DNA of 64,000 nt. Source: Paracoccus sp. R12_2. Its GTDB lineage: Bacteria > Pseudomonadota > Alphaproteobacteria > Rhodobacterales > Rhodobacteraceae. The stretch covers positions 1 through 64,000 of the forward strand of contig NZ_JAGHRA010000006.1 of assembly GCF_017744015.1 (NCBI RefSeq), given 5' to 3'. Under the pieces are notes generated by a model. It was not told where the DNA came from and did not search any database. It saw only the letters and a program-made list of their open reading frames with translations. This document shows, piece by piece, positions 7,881-17,382 of the stretch. Within the stretch, counting starts at the first letter, position 1. Each line of letters starts with the position of its first letter. The translations under genes were made by a program, and so were the position numbers.

Positions 7881-9200
7881 GTGCTGGAAGTCCTTGCCGA
7901 CCGTACCTATCGCCATCTCTTCGCAGCGCAGGTCGTGGCACTGCTCGGCACGGGGCTGGCCACGGTGGCGCTGGGGCTTCTGGCCTATGATCTCGCCGGG
8001 GATGGGGCTGCGATGGTCCTTGGCACGGTCTTCACCATCAAGATGGTGGCCTATGTCGGCATCGCTCCCATCGCCGGGGCTTTTGCGAACCGGGTGAACC
8101 GTCGGGCGCTTCTGGTTGCGCTGGATCTGGTGCGGGCGGGTGTCGCGCTGTGCCTGCCCTTCGTCACCGAGGTCTGGCAAGTCTATGTCCTGATCTTCCT
8201 GCTGCAATCGGCCTCGGCGGCGTTCACGCCGACCTTCCAGGCGACCATCCCGGACGTGCTACCCGACGAGGCGCGCTACACGCGGGCGCTGTCTCTGTCG
8301 CGGCTGGCCTATGACCTTGAGAATATTGTCAGCCCGATGCTGGCCGGGCTTCTTCTTGCTATGGTGAGCTACTATTCCCTCTTCCTCGGAACGGTGGTGG
8401 GGTTTGCGGCTTCCGCGGTGCTGGTCGTCTCGGTCCTGCTGCCTTCGCCGAAACCGTCCGAGCCGCGCGGCGTCTACGACCGCACCACGCGCGGCATGCG
8501 CATCTACCTCGCGACGCCGCGCCTGCGCGGACTGCTGGCGCTGAACCTCGCCGCCGCCGCTGCGGGTGCGATGGTGCTGGTGAACTCGGTGGTGCTGGTC
8601 CGCAGCACGCTGGGTCTGGACGCATCCGCGCTGGCCTGGACCCTGTTCGCCTTCGGCGCGGGCTCGATGCTGGCCGCATTTGCGCTGCCGAAACTGCTCG
8701 ACCGCGTGTCGGACCGGCCGGTGATGGTCGCAGGCGCCGCGCTCATGGTGCTGACGCTCCTTGGTCTCGCCGGAGAGGTCGCCGCCCTTGGGCTAACCTG
8801 GCCCGTCCTCCTTGGCGCGTGGCTACTTGTGGGCCTGGGGTATTCGGCGGTCCTCACACCCTCCGGCCGTCTGCTGCGGCGTTCCGCCCAAGCAGAAGAC
8901 CGCCCCGCGCTCTTCGCCGCCCAATTCGCGCTCAGCCATGCCTGCTGGCTTGTGACCTATCCGCTTTCCGGCTGGCTGATGACGCAATTCGGACCGGTCG
9001 CGGCCCTCGGGACGCTTGCGGCGCTGGCAGGCGTCGGCGCGCTATCGGCTCTGCGCCTCTGGCCAAAGGAGGATCCAGAGATCCTCGAGCACAGCCATGA
9101 CAACCTTCCGCTCGACCACCCCCATCTCAAGGGTGCGCGGCGTCACGCGCATCCCTTCGTCGTGGACGACCAGCATCCCCGCTGGGCGTCACAGCTCTGA
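7881..9200 (+). CDS. MFS metal exporter with His-rich tail (NreB/NrsD-like)
   Basis: A 439-residue, 12-helix major facilitator of the MFS_3 / enterobactin-exporter-like group, with a typical start (LADRTYRHLFAAQVVALLGT). The cytoplasmic C-terminus from about residue 405 is His-rich (EHSHDNLPLDHPHL, RRHAHP, DDQHP), a mark of nickel exporters such as NreB and NrsD, where the tail binds metal. It is co-transcribed with the CsoR/RcnR-type repressor. Together they form a nickel/cobalt export module. The gene ends 37 bp from a convergent DUF411 gene; small palindromes at 9198-9210 and 9221-9241 may stop transcription from either side. Confidence 0.8.
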   Translation: MLEVLADRTYRHLFAAQVVALLGTGLATVALGLLAYDLAGDGAAMVLGTVFTIKMVAYVGIAPIAGAFANRVNRRALLVALDLVRAGVALCLPFVTEVWQVYVLIFLLQSASAAFTPTFQATIPDVLPDEARYTRALSLSRLAYDLENIVSPMLAGLLLAMVSYYSLFLGTVVGFAASAVLVVSVLLPSPKPSEPRGVYDRTTRGMRIYLATPRLRGLLALNLAAAAAGAMVLVNSVVLVRSTLGLDASALAWTLFAFGAGSMLAAFALPKLLDRVSDRPVMVAGAALMVLTLLGLAGEVAALGLTWPVLLGAWLLVGLGYSAVLTPSGRLLRRSAQAEDRPALFAAQFALSHACWLVTYPLSGWLMTQFGPVAALGTLAALAGVGALSALRLWPKEDPEILEHSHDNLPLDHPHLKGARRHAHPFVVDDQHPRWASQL

Positions 9201-9237
9201 GGGACCCTCAACGCGTGCCCCTGAATGTCATGCAAAT

Positions 9238-9717
9238 TCAGGCTGCCTGATAGCTTGAGAATGTCTCTGTCGTGCCGTCACGACGGATCAGGTAGACGAC
9301 ATAAGCCTCTCGCTGCGACTCCGGGCCCATGCCGGGGGACCCATAGGGCATGCCGGGCACTGCGAGGCCAACCGCGTCTGGGCGCTCGTCCAGCAGACGG
9401 CGTATGTCGGCAACGGGCACGTGGCCCTCGATCATGTAGCCATCTACGCGACCCGTATGGCAGGAGACCATCTCCTGCGGGATGCCGTTGTCCAGCTTGT
9501 AGCGCATCAGAAGCGTTCCCCCGCTCGCCTCGGTCGTGACTGCGAAACCGTCGTTTTCGAGGATCTCGATCCAGGCCGAGCAGCAGCCGCAGTTTGGGTC
9601 CTTCATCACGTGGATCGCCGGTCCGGCGCCTTGCGCCAGAGCCCTCAGGGGCGACGCAGCCGCCAGCGCAGCTGTGCCGATCAGGAGCTTGCGGCGGGAA
9701 AACATGTCTTGGGTCAT
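9238..9717 (-). CDS. DUF411 family exported metal-binding protein
   Basis: A 159-residue protein with a twin-arginine-like signal (FSRRKLLIGTAALAAASPL). The mature part has the DUF411 signature: KDPNCGCCSAWIEIL, a CHTG motif and the GHVP.ADIRRLL ending before VPGMPYGSPGM. DUF411 proteins are found in copper and other metal resistance loci and bind copper through the CGCC cysteines. It is the last gene of a minus-strand copper cluster, 40 bp after the P-type ATPase. A periplasmic copper-binding role is inferred. Confidence 0.85.
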   Translation of the reverse strand: MTQDMFSRRKLLIGTAALAAASPLRALAQGAGPAIHVMKDPNCGCCSAWIEILENDGFAVTTEASGGTLLMRYKLDNGIPQEMVSCHTGRVDGYMIEGHVPVADIRRLLDERPDAVGLAVPGMPYGSPGMGPESQREAYVVYLIRRDGTTETFSSYQAA

Positions 9718-9756
9718 CTGATGTTCCTTTCGAGGTTGGATGTGTGGGCTGGCAGA

Positions 9757-12090
9757 TCAGAGGTCGACCCGCCTGAGCCGCAGGGCGTTGGTGATCACCG
9801 AGACCGACGACAGGCTCATCGCCGCCGCCGCGATCATCGGCGAGAGGAGAAGGCCGGTCACGGGGTAGAGCAGTCCTGCTGCGATGGGGACGCCGAGAGC
9901 GTTATAGGCGAAGGCGAAGAACAGGTTCTGCTTGATGTTGCGCAGGGTGGCGCGGGCCAGCTTGCGCGCCCGCACGATGCCCATCAGGTCGCCGCCCAGC
10001 AGGGTGATGCCTGCGCTTTCCACCGCAACATCGGCCCCGGTGCCCATGGCGATGCCGACATCCGCGGCGGCCAGCGCGGGCGCGTCGTTCACCCCGTCAC
10101 CCGCCATGGCGATCTTGTGGCCGTCGCGGCGCAACTGGTCGATCAGGTCCTTCTTGGCCTCGGGCAGGATGCCTGCGCGCACCTCGTCGATGCCGAGCTT
10201 GCCCGCCACCGCCTGCGCCGTGCGTTCGTTGTCGCCCGTCGCCATGATCACCCTTAGCCCTTGGGCATGAAGTTCCCGAATGGCCTGCGCGGTACTCTCC
10301 TTGATCGGGTCGGCGACCGCCACGATGCCGACGAGCACGCCGTCAAGAGCGACGAACATCGCCGTCTTGCCCTCGGCGCGCAGGGTGTCGGCCTTTGACT
10401 CGGCCTGCGCAGTGTCGAGCCCCATCTCCCGCATCATCGCCGCGTTGCCGAGCGCCACCGCGCGCCCTCCGACGCGGCCCTGCACGCCCTTGCCGATGAC
10501 GGCGTCGAAGTCCGTGGCCTCCTGACGCGGCGCACCCTGCGCCTCGGCTCCCTCGACGATCGCCTCAGCCAGCGGGTGTTCCGAGCCACGCTCCAGCGCT
10601 GCGGCCAGCGACAACAGGTCGGTCTCGGTGACGTCCCCGAGCGTAACCGTATCGGTCAGCTTCGGCTTGCCCATGGTCAGCGTGCCGGTCTTGTCGACGA
10701 TGAGCGTATCGACTCCTGCCATGCGTTCCAGCGCCTCGGCGTCCTTGATCAGCACGCCCGACTGGGCCCCGCGCCCCGCGGCCGTGGTGATGGAGATCGG
10801 TGTCGCAAGCCCCAGGGCGCATGGGCAGGCGATGATCAGCACCGACACAGCCGAAGCGATGGCGAAGACGAGCGCGGGCTCTGGGCCGAAGATCGTCCAG
10901 ACGACGAAGGCGACGATTGCGATGACGACCACGGTCGGCACGAATACCGCCGAGACCCGGTCAGCCAGACCCTGGATCGGCGCGCGCGAGCGCCGCGCGT
11001 TCGACACCATCGCGACGATCTGCGCCAGCACGGTATCGGACCCGACCTTGCCCGCCTCGATCACCAGAGAGCCGTTCTTGTTGATCGTGGCCCCGGTCAC
11101 AGTATCGCCCGGCCCCTGCTCCACTGGCATCGACTCGCCGGTCAGCATGCTCTCGTCCAGGGATGATCGGCCCTCGATCACGACACCATCGACCGGAACC
11201 GCGTCGCCGGGACGGACGCGCAGCCGGTCGCCCTCCATGATGTTTTCGAGCGGCGCGTCATATTCCGTGCCATCGGGCAGGATGCGCCGCGCGGTCTTCG
11301 GCGCCAGATCCAGAAGCGCGCGGATCGCATCCCCGGTGCGTTCTCGCGCTCGGAGTTCCAGCACCTGGCCCACGAAGACCAACGCGACGATCACCACCGC
11401 CGCCTCGAAATAGGTGCCGACGCCGTGGCCCATCCGGTACTGTTCCGGAAACACCCCCGGCAGGAACGTCGCGACGAGCGAGTAAAGGTAGGCCGCCGCC
11501 ACGCCGATGCTGATCAGCGTCCACATGTTTGGGCTGCGGTTCACAATGGAGTCCCAGCCGCGCCGGAAGAAAGGCAAGGCGGCCCAGAGGATGATCGGCG
11601 TTGCCAGCACGAACTCGAGATAACTTGCGGTCTGATGCCCGATCCAGTCGCGCACTGGCAGCGCGACCAGTTCCCCCATCGTCAGGATGACGAGCGGCAC
11701 CGCCGCCGCCGCCGAAATCCACATCCGACGCGTGAAGTCGGTCAACTCCTCGCTGGGTTCGTCCGATGGGACCATCGGCTCCAGCGCCATGCCGCAGATC
11801 GGGCAGGACCCTGGCGCATCGCGAACGATCTCCGGATGCATCGGGCAGGTGTACTGGACGTTGGCCGGAGCAGCCTTCTTCTGCCGGGCGGCCCGGCCCG
11901 AAGCGTAGAACCACGGATCCGCCTTGAACTTCGTCTGGCACTTCTCCGAGCAGAAATGAAAAGTCTCGTCCTGGAACTCGGCGTGACGCCCGTCCGGCTT
12001 GACCGCGACCGTCATCCCGCAGATCGGGTCCTTTGCGGTATTCGCCCCCGCCGGAATGTCGGGCGCCGCGTGATGATGCTCGTGCTCCAT
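9757..12090 (-). CDS. copper-type P1B ATPase with YHS and heavy-metal-binding N-terminus
   Basis: The 777-residue ATPase has, in order: a His-rich start (MEHEHHHAA), a YHS domain ([18 protein letters not shown]; residues 20-60), a heavy-metal-binding zinc-ribbon-like domain ([10 protein letters not shown]...CPICGM; residues 80-107), then the P1B core with actuator TGES, ion-binding CPC ([12 protein letters not shown]), phosphorylation site DKTGTLT and hinge GDGVNDAP. The CPC motif and YHS/HMBD N-terminus are those of copper exporters of the CopA/CopF type found on plasmids. It pumps Cu+ out of the cytosol. Gene order with the multicopper oxidase, DUF302 and DUF411 supports copper. Confidence 0.9.
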   Translation of the reverse strand: MEHEHHHAAPDIPAGANTAKDPICGMTVAVKPDGRHAEFQDETFHFCSEKCQTKFKADPWFYASGRAARQKKAAPANVQYTCPMHPEIVRDAPGSCPICGMALEPMVPSDEPSEELTDFTRRMWISAAAAVPLVILTMGELVALPVRDWIGHQTASYLEFVLATPIILWAALPFFRRGWDSIVNRSPNMWTLISIGVAAAYLYSLVATFLPGVFPEQYRMGHGVGTYFEAAVVIVALVFVGQVLELRARERTGDAIRALLDLAPKTARRILPDGTEYDAPLENIMEGDRLRVRPGDAVPVDGVVIEGRSSLDESMLTGESMPVEQGPGDTVTGATINKNGSLVIEAGKVGSDTVLAQIVAMVSNARRSRAPIQGLADRVSAVFVPTVVVIAIVAFVVWTIFGPEPALVFAIASAVSVLIIACPCALGLATPISITTAAGRGAQSGVLIKDAEALERMAGVDTLIVDKTGTLTMGKPKLTDTVTLGDVTETDLLSLAAALERGSEHPLAEAIVEGAEAQGAPRQEATDFDAVIGKGVQGRVGGRAVALGNAAMMREMGLDTAQAESKADTLRAEGKTAMFVALDGVLVGIVAVADPIKESTAQAIRELHAQGLRVIMATGDNERTAQAVAGKLGIDEVRAGILPEAKKDLIDQLRRDGHKIAMAGDGVNDAPALAAADVGIAMGTGADVAVESAGITLLGGDLMGIVRARKLARATLRNIKQNLFFAFAYNALGVPIAAGLLYPVTGLLLSPMIAAAAMSLSSVSVITNALRLRRVDL

Positions 12091-12157
12091 GGTCTGCCAG
12101 CCTTTCGATCTCTTGTTTCAGCTTGCCGCTTCCAGCCGTTGGAAGCTCAAGCTCTTT

Positions 12158-13468
12158 TCAATGGTGGTCGTGAGCGCCTTCCAGGGCGGGATTCCGTGCG
12201 AGGAAGATTCCGACGAACAGGAACACCAGCGCCATGCCGATCGCACCCAGGACGACGATCAAGGGGTCGGACTGCCATTTCATCGCGGCGAAGGCGGCCA
12301 GCACCACGGCATCAAGTGCGATTGCCGTCAGCAACACCCAGCCCCGAGCGCCGATTTCTTCGCGCAGATGCCGGAACACGCCGAAATGGATGATCATGTC
12401 CATCACCAGATAGAAGAAGGCCCCGAGCGAGGCGATGCGGCTGAGGTCGAAGAAGACCGTCAGGAAGCCTGCGATCACGACGGTGTAGACGAGTGTGTGG
12501 TCCTTGATCGTGCCTGGCATCCCGAAATGGCTGTGCGGGATCATCTTCATGTCCGTCAGCATCGCCAGCATCCGCGAGACGGCAAACACGCTGGCGATCA
12601 GGCCCGAGGCAGTTGCCACCAGCGCAAGCGCCACCGTCAGGTAGAAGCCGGTTTGCCCGAGGGCTGGTTGGGCCGCTTCAGCCAGCGCGTAGTCCTTCGC
12701 CGCCACGATGCGATCGAGCGGCAGGCTGGAGCCGACCGCGAATGCGACCAGCAGGTAGACGACGACGCAGATGGCGATGGACAGGACTATGGCCCGGCCC
12801 ACGTTCCGATGCGGATTGGTCACCTCGGCGCCGCTGTTGGTGATGGTCGTGAACCCCTTGAAGGCGAGAATGGACAGCGCGACCGACGCCACGAACCCAC
12901 CCGCACGAAAATCTCCGCCCGACGCTTCGAACGAGATGCCGCTGGCCCACAGACCGGCCGCCCCGAACAGCGCAATGCCGCCCACCTTGAGAATGGCCAT
13001 GATAATAGACAGCAGCCCGACTGACCGGTTGCCAGAGACGTTCACGAGATAGGCGAAGACGATCAGCCCCACGCCGAGGACCGGCACGAGAATGCTGTCC
13101 GGATCGCCGCCGAAGGCTCGCAGGGTGTAGGTTCCGAAGGTGCGAGCGACGAGGCTTTCGTTGATGACCATCGACAGCGCCATCAGGAGAGCTGCGCCCG
13201 CCGCGACCGTCGTCGGTCCGTAGGCTTTCTTCAGGATCATCCCGATGCCGCCCGCAGACGGGTATGCGTTCGACATCTTGATATAGGTGTAGGCGCTGAA
13301 GGCGGTCACGATGGCGCCGACGACGAACGAGAGCGGGAAGAGAGGCCCGGCGAGTTCGGCGATCTGGCCGGTCAGCGCGAAGATGCCCGCGCCGATCATC
13401 ACGCCGGTGCCCATGGCTACCGCACCAGGAAGGGTGATGCTGTTCTTCTGGTACTCGCTTCCGGTCAT
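12158..13468 (-). CDS. APC family amino acid permease-like transporter
   Basis: A 436-residue membrane protein with about 12 helices. It starts with the APC pattern (LPGAVAMGTGVMIGAGIFALTG), has the conserved helix-6 region (AFKGFTTITNSGAEVTNPHR) and ends with a short His tail (GAHDHH). Such transporters move amino acids or amines by H+ symport or exchange. Within metal clusters their role is unknown. Its start overlaps the stop of the TVP38 gene by 4 bp (ATGA), which indicates one transcript with DUF302 upstream. Confidence 0.8.
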   Translation of the reverse strand: MTGSEYQKNSITLPGAVAMGTGVMIGAGIFALTGQIAELAGPLFPLSFVVGAIVTAFSAYTYIKMSNAYPSAGGIGMILKKAYGPTTVAAGAALLMALSMVINESLVARTFGTYTLRAFGGDPDSILVPVLGVGLIVFAYLVNVSGNRSVGLLSIIMAILKVGGIALFGAAGLWASGISFEASGGDFRAGGFVASVALSILAFKGFTTITNSGAEVTNPHRNVGRAIVLSIAICVVVYLLVAFAVGSSLPLDRIVAAKDYALAEAAQPALGQTGFYLTVALALVATASGLIASVFAVSRMLAMLTDMKMIPHSHFGMPGTIKDHTLVYTVVIAGFLTVFFDLSRIASLGAFFYLVMDMIIHFGVFRHLREEIGARGWVLLTAIALDAVVLAAFAAMKWQSDPLIVVLGAIGMALVFLFVGIFLARNPALEGAHDHH

Positions 13469-14139
13469 GGATTTCCCTTTTCAGGCTTTTGCCGCATGGC
13501 TACCCAAAGCAGTGGCAGGCCCGTCAAGAGGCCGAGGCCAAGTACTGCCCATGTCGCCCGGCCCAGATCTCCGCTCACCGCCTCGCCGCCGAAATGGGCC
13601 AGCAGGAAGCTTGCCGGGATGATCCCCGCCAATGTTGCGAAGGCGAAACGCCAGGCGTGCAATCGGCTCAGTCCGGCCGCGTAGCTGATCATGTCGAAGG
13701 ACACGAAGGGCATCAGGCGGCTGGCAAAAACCGTCGCTGTCAACGCGGTCTGCGAGCCGAGAAGCCCGGCATCGACGCGATCACCGAACACCCGCCGCAA
13801 GACATCATGCCCCAGAACCCGTGCGAGACCGAAGGCGATCAGCGCCCCGAGCTCGGCGCCGATGACAACCTGCACGGTTCCCCAGAGATGTCCGTAGGCC
13901 GCTCCGGCCGCCAGTGCGATCGGCGCGCTCGGGATTGGGCTGGCCACGACCGCGATGGTCATAAGCGTGACGATCAGGACCGGCCCCCAGAGACCCGCAC
14001 GCGCCACCAGCGTTTCCAGACGCTCGGGCTCCAGGAGGCTGCGCGCCTCGGCGAACACCGAAGGCGCGAACTGCCAGACAGCGAGCAGTCCGATGCCGAG
14101 GATCGCAAGGCCCGCGAGAATGGTGACGCGCAGGCTCAT
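13465..14139 (-). CDS. TVP38/TMEM64 (VTT domain) membrane protein
   Basis: A 224-residue integral membrane protein with the VTT/SNARE-associated domain: the SPIPSAPIALAAGAAYG loop, GxxLGxxxxFGLAR-like block (GAELGALIAFGLARVLG) and the FASRLMPFVSFDMISYAAG motif. DedA/TVP38 proteins are proposed lipid scramblases or transporters. These genes often lie next to copper and mercury determinants; why is not known. It follows the DUF302 gene by 1 bp and overlaps the next gene by 4 bp. Confidence 0.85.
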   Translation of the reverse strand: MSLRVTILAGLAILGIGLLAVWQFAPSVFAEARSLLEPERLETLVARAGLWGPVLIVTLMTIAVVASPIPSAPIALAAGAAYGHLWGTVQVVIGAELGALIAFGLARVLGHDVLRRVFGDRVDAGLLGSQTALTATVFASRLMPFVSFDMISYAAGLSRLHAWRFAFATLAGIIPASFLLAHFGGEAVSGDLGRATWAVLGLGLLTGLPLLWVAMRQKPEKGNP

Positions 14140-14140
14140 C

Positions 14141-14527
14141 TCAGACCGCCGCGACGGCCTTCGCCAAGAGGTCGCGCACCTCGCCCGCCACGGCCGTCAG
14201 TTCGGCGTTCTCAATCGCCTGCATCGACGCCACAGGATCGATGGCGCTGACTTCCACGCCACCGTCGACCTCGCGCAGGATGACGTTGCATGGCAGCATC
14301 GCACCGACGCGCGGTTCGATCCCGATGGCCTGATGCGCCATCTTGGGGTTGCAGGCGCCGAGGATGCGGTAGGCGGGCATCTCGACATCTAGCTTCTTCT
14401 TCATCGTCGCCTTGACGTCGATCTCGGTCAGGATGCCGAAGCCGTGGTCGGTGAGGGCCTTCCGCGCGCGAGCGTCGACGTCGTCGATACCGGCGTCGGG
14501 GAACATTCGATTGATCGTGTAGGTCAT
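14141..14527 (-). CDS. DUF302 domain protein
   Basis: The 128-residue protein is one DUF302 domain: an N-terminal beta strand, GFGILTEIDVKATMKKKL, the Cys motif ILGACNPKMAHQA and a C-terminal PCNVILRE strand. DUF302 proteins are small alpha-beta proteins common in oxidative-stress and metal-resistance loci; the biochemical role is unknown. The ATG at 14527 has a GGAG site 6 bp upstream and is preferred over a TTG two codons earlier. It sits between the 42-residue membrane peptide and the TVP38 gene in the copper operon. Confidence 0.85.
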   Translation of the reverse strand: MTYTINRMFPDAGIDDVDARARKALTDHGFGILTEIDVKATMKKKLDVEMPAYRILGACNPKMAHQAIGIEPRVGAMLPCNVILREVDGGVEVSAIDPVASMQAIENAELTAVAGEVRDLLAKAVAAV

Positions 14528-14543
14528 TGCCAACTCCTTTTTT

Positions 14544-14672
14544 CTATTTCCGAAGATACTTGATCAGCGCTGCTATGGCCAAAACCAGCAGCACGAGGAT
14601 CAGCAGGCCGAAGAGCCAGCCAAACCCCATTCCGAAACCCATTCCGGGGCCCATTTCGTTCCAGTTCATCAT
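14544..14672 (-). CDS. 42-residue single-span membrane peptide
   Basis: A short frame with a strong ribosome site (AGGAGG, 5 bp before ATG) encodes 42 residues: a Met/Gly-rich amphipathic start (MMNWNEMGPGMGFGMGFGW) and one hydrophobic helix (LFGLLILVLLVLAIAALIKY) ending in basic residues. It lies 17 bp before the DUF302 gene in the copper operon. Met-rich stretches can bind Cu+. Small membrane peptides of this type are known beside multicopper oxidases in proteobacteria, but I cannot name the family. Confidence 0.65.
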   Translation of the reverse strand: MMNWNEMGPGMGFGMGFGWLFGLLILVLLVLAIAALIKYLRK

Positions 14673-14792
14673 CTCTTCCTCCTGATTTTTACCCGCAGGG
14701 TGCGTCTTTTGGCCGGCCCTCACGACAACATGGGGCAGGACAGACCAGGATCGGTGCCGGGCGGGGCGCCCTGTCCGGACGCCCCGCCGGGA

Positions 14793-16346
14793 TCAGACGG
14801 ACGCCGTGACCGCGAACTCGGTCATCATCCCCGTCGCAAGGTGCGGCATGTGGTGGCAATGCAGCATCCATCGGGCGGCCTCACCGACATCGAGGGCGAC
14901 ATCGACCATCGACATCGGTGGCACGTGAACCGTGTCGCGCAGTGCACCGGCGACCCGACGCCCGTTCAGCCCGACGACCTGAAACACATGGCCGTGCAGA
15001 TGCATCGGGTGGGCCATCATCGACATGTTGTGGAACGACAGCACGACCCGCTCACCGCTGCGTGCGGTGATCGGCTGGTGCTGGCCCCAGACGGTCCCGT
15101 TGATCGTCCAGACATAAGGTTGCATCGAACCGCCCAGCATCAGCATCTGGCTGCGGTCCACGGGTCGATCCGGCAGAGCCTCCAGCGCGATGAGGCGCGC
15201 CTCCTGCGCCAGATCGGTGTCGAACGCAGGTGCTGCGGTCTCCGCCATGGCATCGAGGCGCCGGACCTCGGCACCCTGCGTGGCGAGGATCAGGCCGGTG
15301 CGTTCCCGCGCGCCTTCCCGCAGTGCGAGGATCGGCCAGGCGCCGCCTTCGTTCGGCAGGTCGATCTCGATGTCGAGCCGCTGGCCCATCGCCAGCCCGA
15401 ACCGCGAGCCCCCGAAAGGCTGGACAGCGTGCCCGTCCACCGCGACCAGCCGCGCCTCGGCACCGCCGGTGTCGATCCAGAATACCGTCGCCGCGGCGGC
15501 GTTGATGACCCGAAGCCGGATGCGGCCACCGCGCTCGACCTGGACCACCTCCGGGTCCGACAGGGTCCGGTCATTGGCGAGATAGGCGTCCCAGTCATAG
15601 TCGTTCAGGTCCATGGCCATGCCGCCCCTCTGGCCGCCCATACCCATCATCCCGCCCATTCCGGGCATGTTGCCCATCGGCATGCCGCCCATGGCGCCGT
15701 GGCCCATGGCTCCGTGATCCATGCCCTGCATCGCCCCCATACCTCCCATGGGTGCGCCTTGATCGGGCACTGCACCGGCAGCATGGCCTGCGCCGTGTCC
15801 GCCGCCATGGCCAGCGCCGATTTCGGCGAGAACCTCCTCGGGAGACTTGAACGAGAAGTCATGCAGGAACATCACGACCTCCTGCCGGTCGGCGGTCAGG
15901 TCCTCCGGCGAGCGCACGATCAGCGGTGCTGCCAGAAGCTGCATCTCCTGCGTCGGCACATGGCTGTGCATCCAGTGGGTGCCCGGCCGGGTCTCGAAGT
16001 CGTAGGATCGGGTCTCACCCGGGGCGAGAAGGGGCATCGGCATGTCGGGCACGCCGTCCTGCGCATTCGGCGGGATCTGGCCGTGCCAGTGGATGATGGT
16101 GCCGACATCGAGATTGTTGGTCAGATCGACCCGGAACCTCTGGCCGGGGTCGAGGATCAGTCCCTGACCGCCGGGGCCGGCAAGCCCGAAGACCGTGGCA
16201 GCGCGACCGTCGATGTCGAGCGTGCGCGTCGCAGCGGAGAGGCTGATCGGTGCCACCGCCTGCGCAAAGGCGATGCGGGGCATCTGTGCAGCGCCAATGG
16301 CGGCCGCACTTGCGGCAAGAAAGCCGCGTCTTGAAAGCGTGTTCAT
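14793..16346 (-). CDS. periplasmic multicopper oxidase (CueO/CopA-like)
   Basis: A 517-residue Tat-exported protein (SRRGFLAASAAAIG). All four copper-ligand motifs are present: HWHG and HWMHSHV in the first cupredoxin domain, HPMHLHGH and HCHHMPHLATGM at the C-terminus, so type 1, 2 and 3 copper sites are complete. A Met/His/Gly-rich insert (residues about 180-245, many MGGM, DHGAMGHGAM repeats) lies where CueO has its Met-rich Cu+ substrate site. It should oxidise Cu+ to Cu2+ in the periplasm. It appears to lead the copper operon running left. Confidence 0.9.
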   Translation of the reverse strand: MNTLSRRGFLAASAAAIGAAQMPRIAFAQAVAPISLSAATRTLDIDGRAATVFGLAGPGGQGLILDPGQRFRVDLTNNLDVGTIIHWHGQIPPNAQDGVPDMPMPLLAPGETRSYDFETRPGTHWMHSHVPTQEMQLLAAPLIVRSPEDLTADRQEVVMFLHDFSFKSPEEVLAEIGAGHGGGHGAGHAAGAVPDQGAPMGGMGAMQGMDHGAMGHGAMGGMPMGNMPGMGGMMGMGGQRGGMAMDLNDYDWDAYLANDRTLSDPEVVQVERGGRIRLRVINAAAATVFWIDTGGAEARLVAVDGHAVQPFGGSRFGLAMGQRLDIEIDLPNEGGAWPILALREGARERTGLILATQGAEVRRLDAMAETAAPAFDTDLAQEARLIALEALPDRPVDRSQMLMLGGSMQPYVWTINGTVWGQHQPITARSGERVVLSFHNMSMMAHPMHLHGHVFQVVGLNGRRVAGALRDTVHVPPMSMVDVALDVGEAARWMLHCHHMPHLATGMMTEFAVTASV

Positions 16347-16418
16347 TGTCGTCTCCTCGGGACTTATGTCCCGTTCATCAATACCGATGGGACGCCGCGG
16401 GCGTCGGCCCGGGCGCGC

Positions 16419-16817
16419 TCAGAGGAGACGGAGTTTCGGAGGACGTTCGTTCAGTCCCGGCGCGCGGCTGACGTGGATCGCCTCGGACGGAACGTCGTGA
16501 CTGGTGGTGCCGTGGGCGTCCTCGGCTTCCCCTCCTGCCGACGTCAGGAAGGCCGAAAGGCCTGCGCAGACGAACTCGCACATCTCGGCGTCGGCCGACC
16601 CACAGTGCTCTCCAGCGTCACAGCCGAGGCCCGAAATGACCGGAGAGTGTATCATGTCGGCGACATGCATCGCGTGATCCACACCGGAATTCATGCTCAT
16701 GCGTGTCGCATGCGCGGAGGTCACCGTCGTCACCACGGTGATCGCGAGTATGGCAAGCATGGTGACGACACGTTCGAGCATGCTGCAAAGATAGGCATTG
16801 CTCACGAGAATGTCCAT
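16419..16817 (-). CDS. small Cys-containing exported protein of the copper cluster
   Basis: A 132-residue product with a hydrophobic N-terminal helix (MLAILAITVVTTVTSAHA) that looks like a signal peptide, then four Cys (GLGCDAGEHCGS, AEMCEFVCAG) and a His-containing acidic tail. The size and Cys pattern resemble small periplasmic proteins found upstream of multicopper oxidases. The ATG at 16817 is weakly supported; a second ATG lies 12 codons in, just before the hydrophobic segment. It runs toward the oxidase gene with a 72-bp gap. I do not recognise a specific family. Confidence 0.5.
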   Translation of the reverse strand: MDILVSNAYLCSMLERVVTMLAILAITVVTTVTSAHATRMSMNSGVDHAMHVADMIHSPVISGLGCDAGEHCGSADAEMCEFVCAGLSAFLTSAGGEAEDAHGTTSHDVPSEAIHVSRAPGLNERPPKLRLL

Positions 16818-16898
16818 TGTCGCAGGCGCCTCGCCGCTGGCACAACGTGATCTCGACCAAACGCGAATGTTATTCCGCAGTGATCGGGGACAGACGTC

Positions 16899-17360
16899 TT
16901 GAAAAAAGCTCTCCGAAATACTGTCGGGATCGGTCTGGTCGTCGGAGGTGTGATCCTCGCGGTCTTTGCTGGCTGGCGTTATGCCGGTACCGCATCCACC
17001 GCCGTGGCGTCGGCGGACATCATCGCGCAAGGACGCCAGATCTATGCGGATCAGTGCGCCGCCTGCCACGGCGCGGAACTGGAGGGCCAGCCGGACTGGC
17101 GCTCGCCGCTTCCGTCCGGCCGGTTGCCGGCGCCACCCCACGACGCCAGCGGCCATACCTGGCACCATCCTGACGACGTCCTGTTCCGGATCGTCAAGGA
17201 AGGCACCGCCGCCGTGGTCGGCGGCGGATACGAGAGCGACATGCCCGGCTTCGCAGACGTGCTGAGCGACGCGGACATCCGCGCCGTTCTCGACTACATC
17301 AAGAGCACATGGCCAGAGCGCGAGCGCCGATACCAGGAGAGGGTGTCGGAGGCAAACTGA
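16899..17360 (+). CDS. membrane-anchored c-type cytochrome
   Basis: A 153-residue protein with an N-terminal transmembrane anchor or signal (NTVGIGLVVGGVILAVFAGW) and one haem site CAACHG at residues 53-58, with a likely axial Met in SDMPGF near residue 122. It is a class I monohaem cytochrome c domain (GRQIYADQCAACHG, VLDYIKSTWP). It starts with TTG and is divergent from the Cys-rich copper gene. It may take electrons from the copper oxidase or feed a terminal oxidase; this is inference. Confidence 0.8.
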   Translation: MKKALRNTVGIGLVVGGVILAVFAGWRYAGTASTAVASADIIAQGRQIYADQCAACHGAELEGQPDWRSPLPSGRLPAPPHDASGHTWHHPDDVLFRIVKEGTAAVVGGGYESDMPGFADVLSDADIRAVLDYIKSTWPERERRYQERVSEAN

Positions 17361-17382
17361 CATTCCCCATGGTCGTCGGCTG

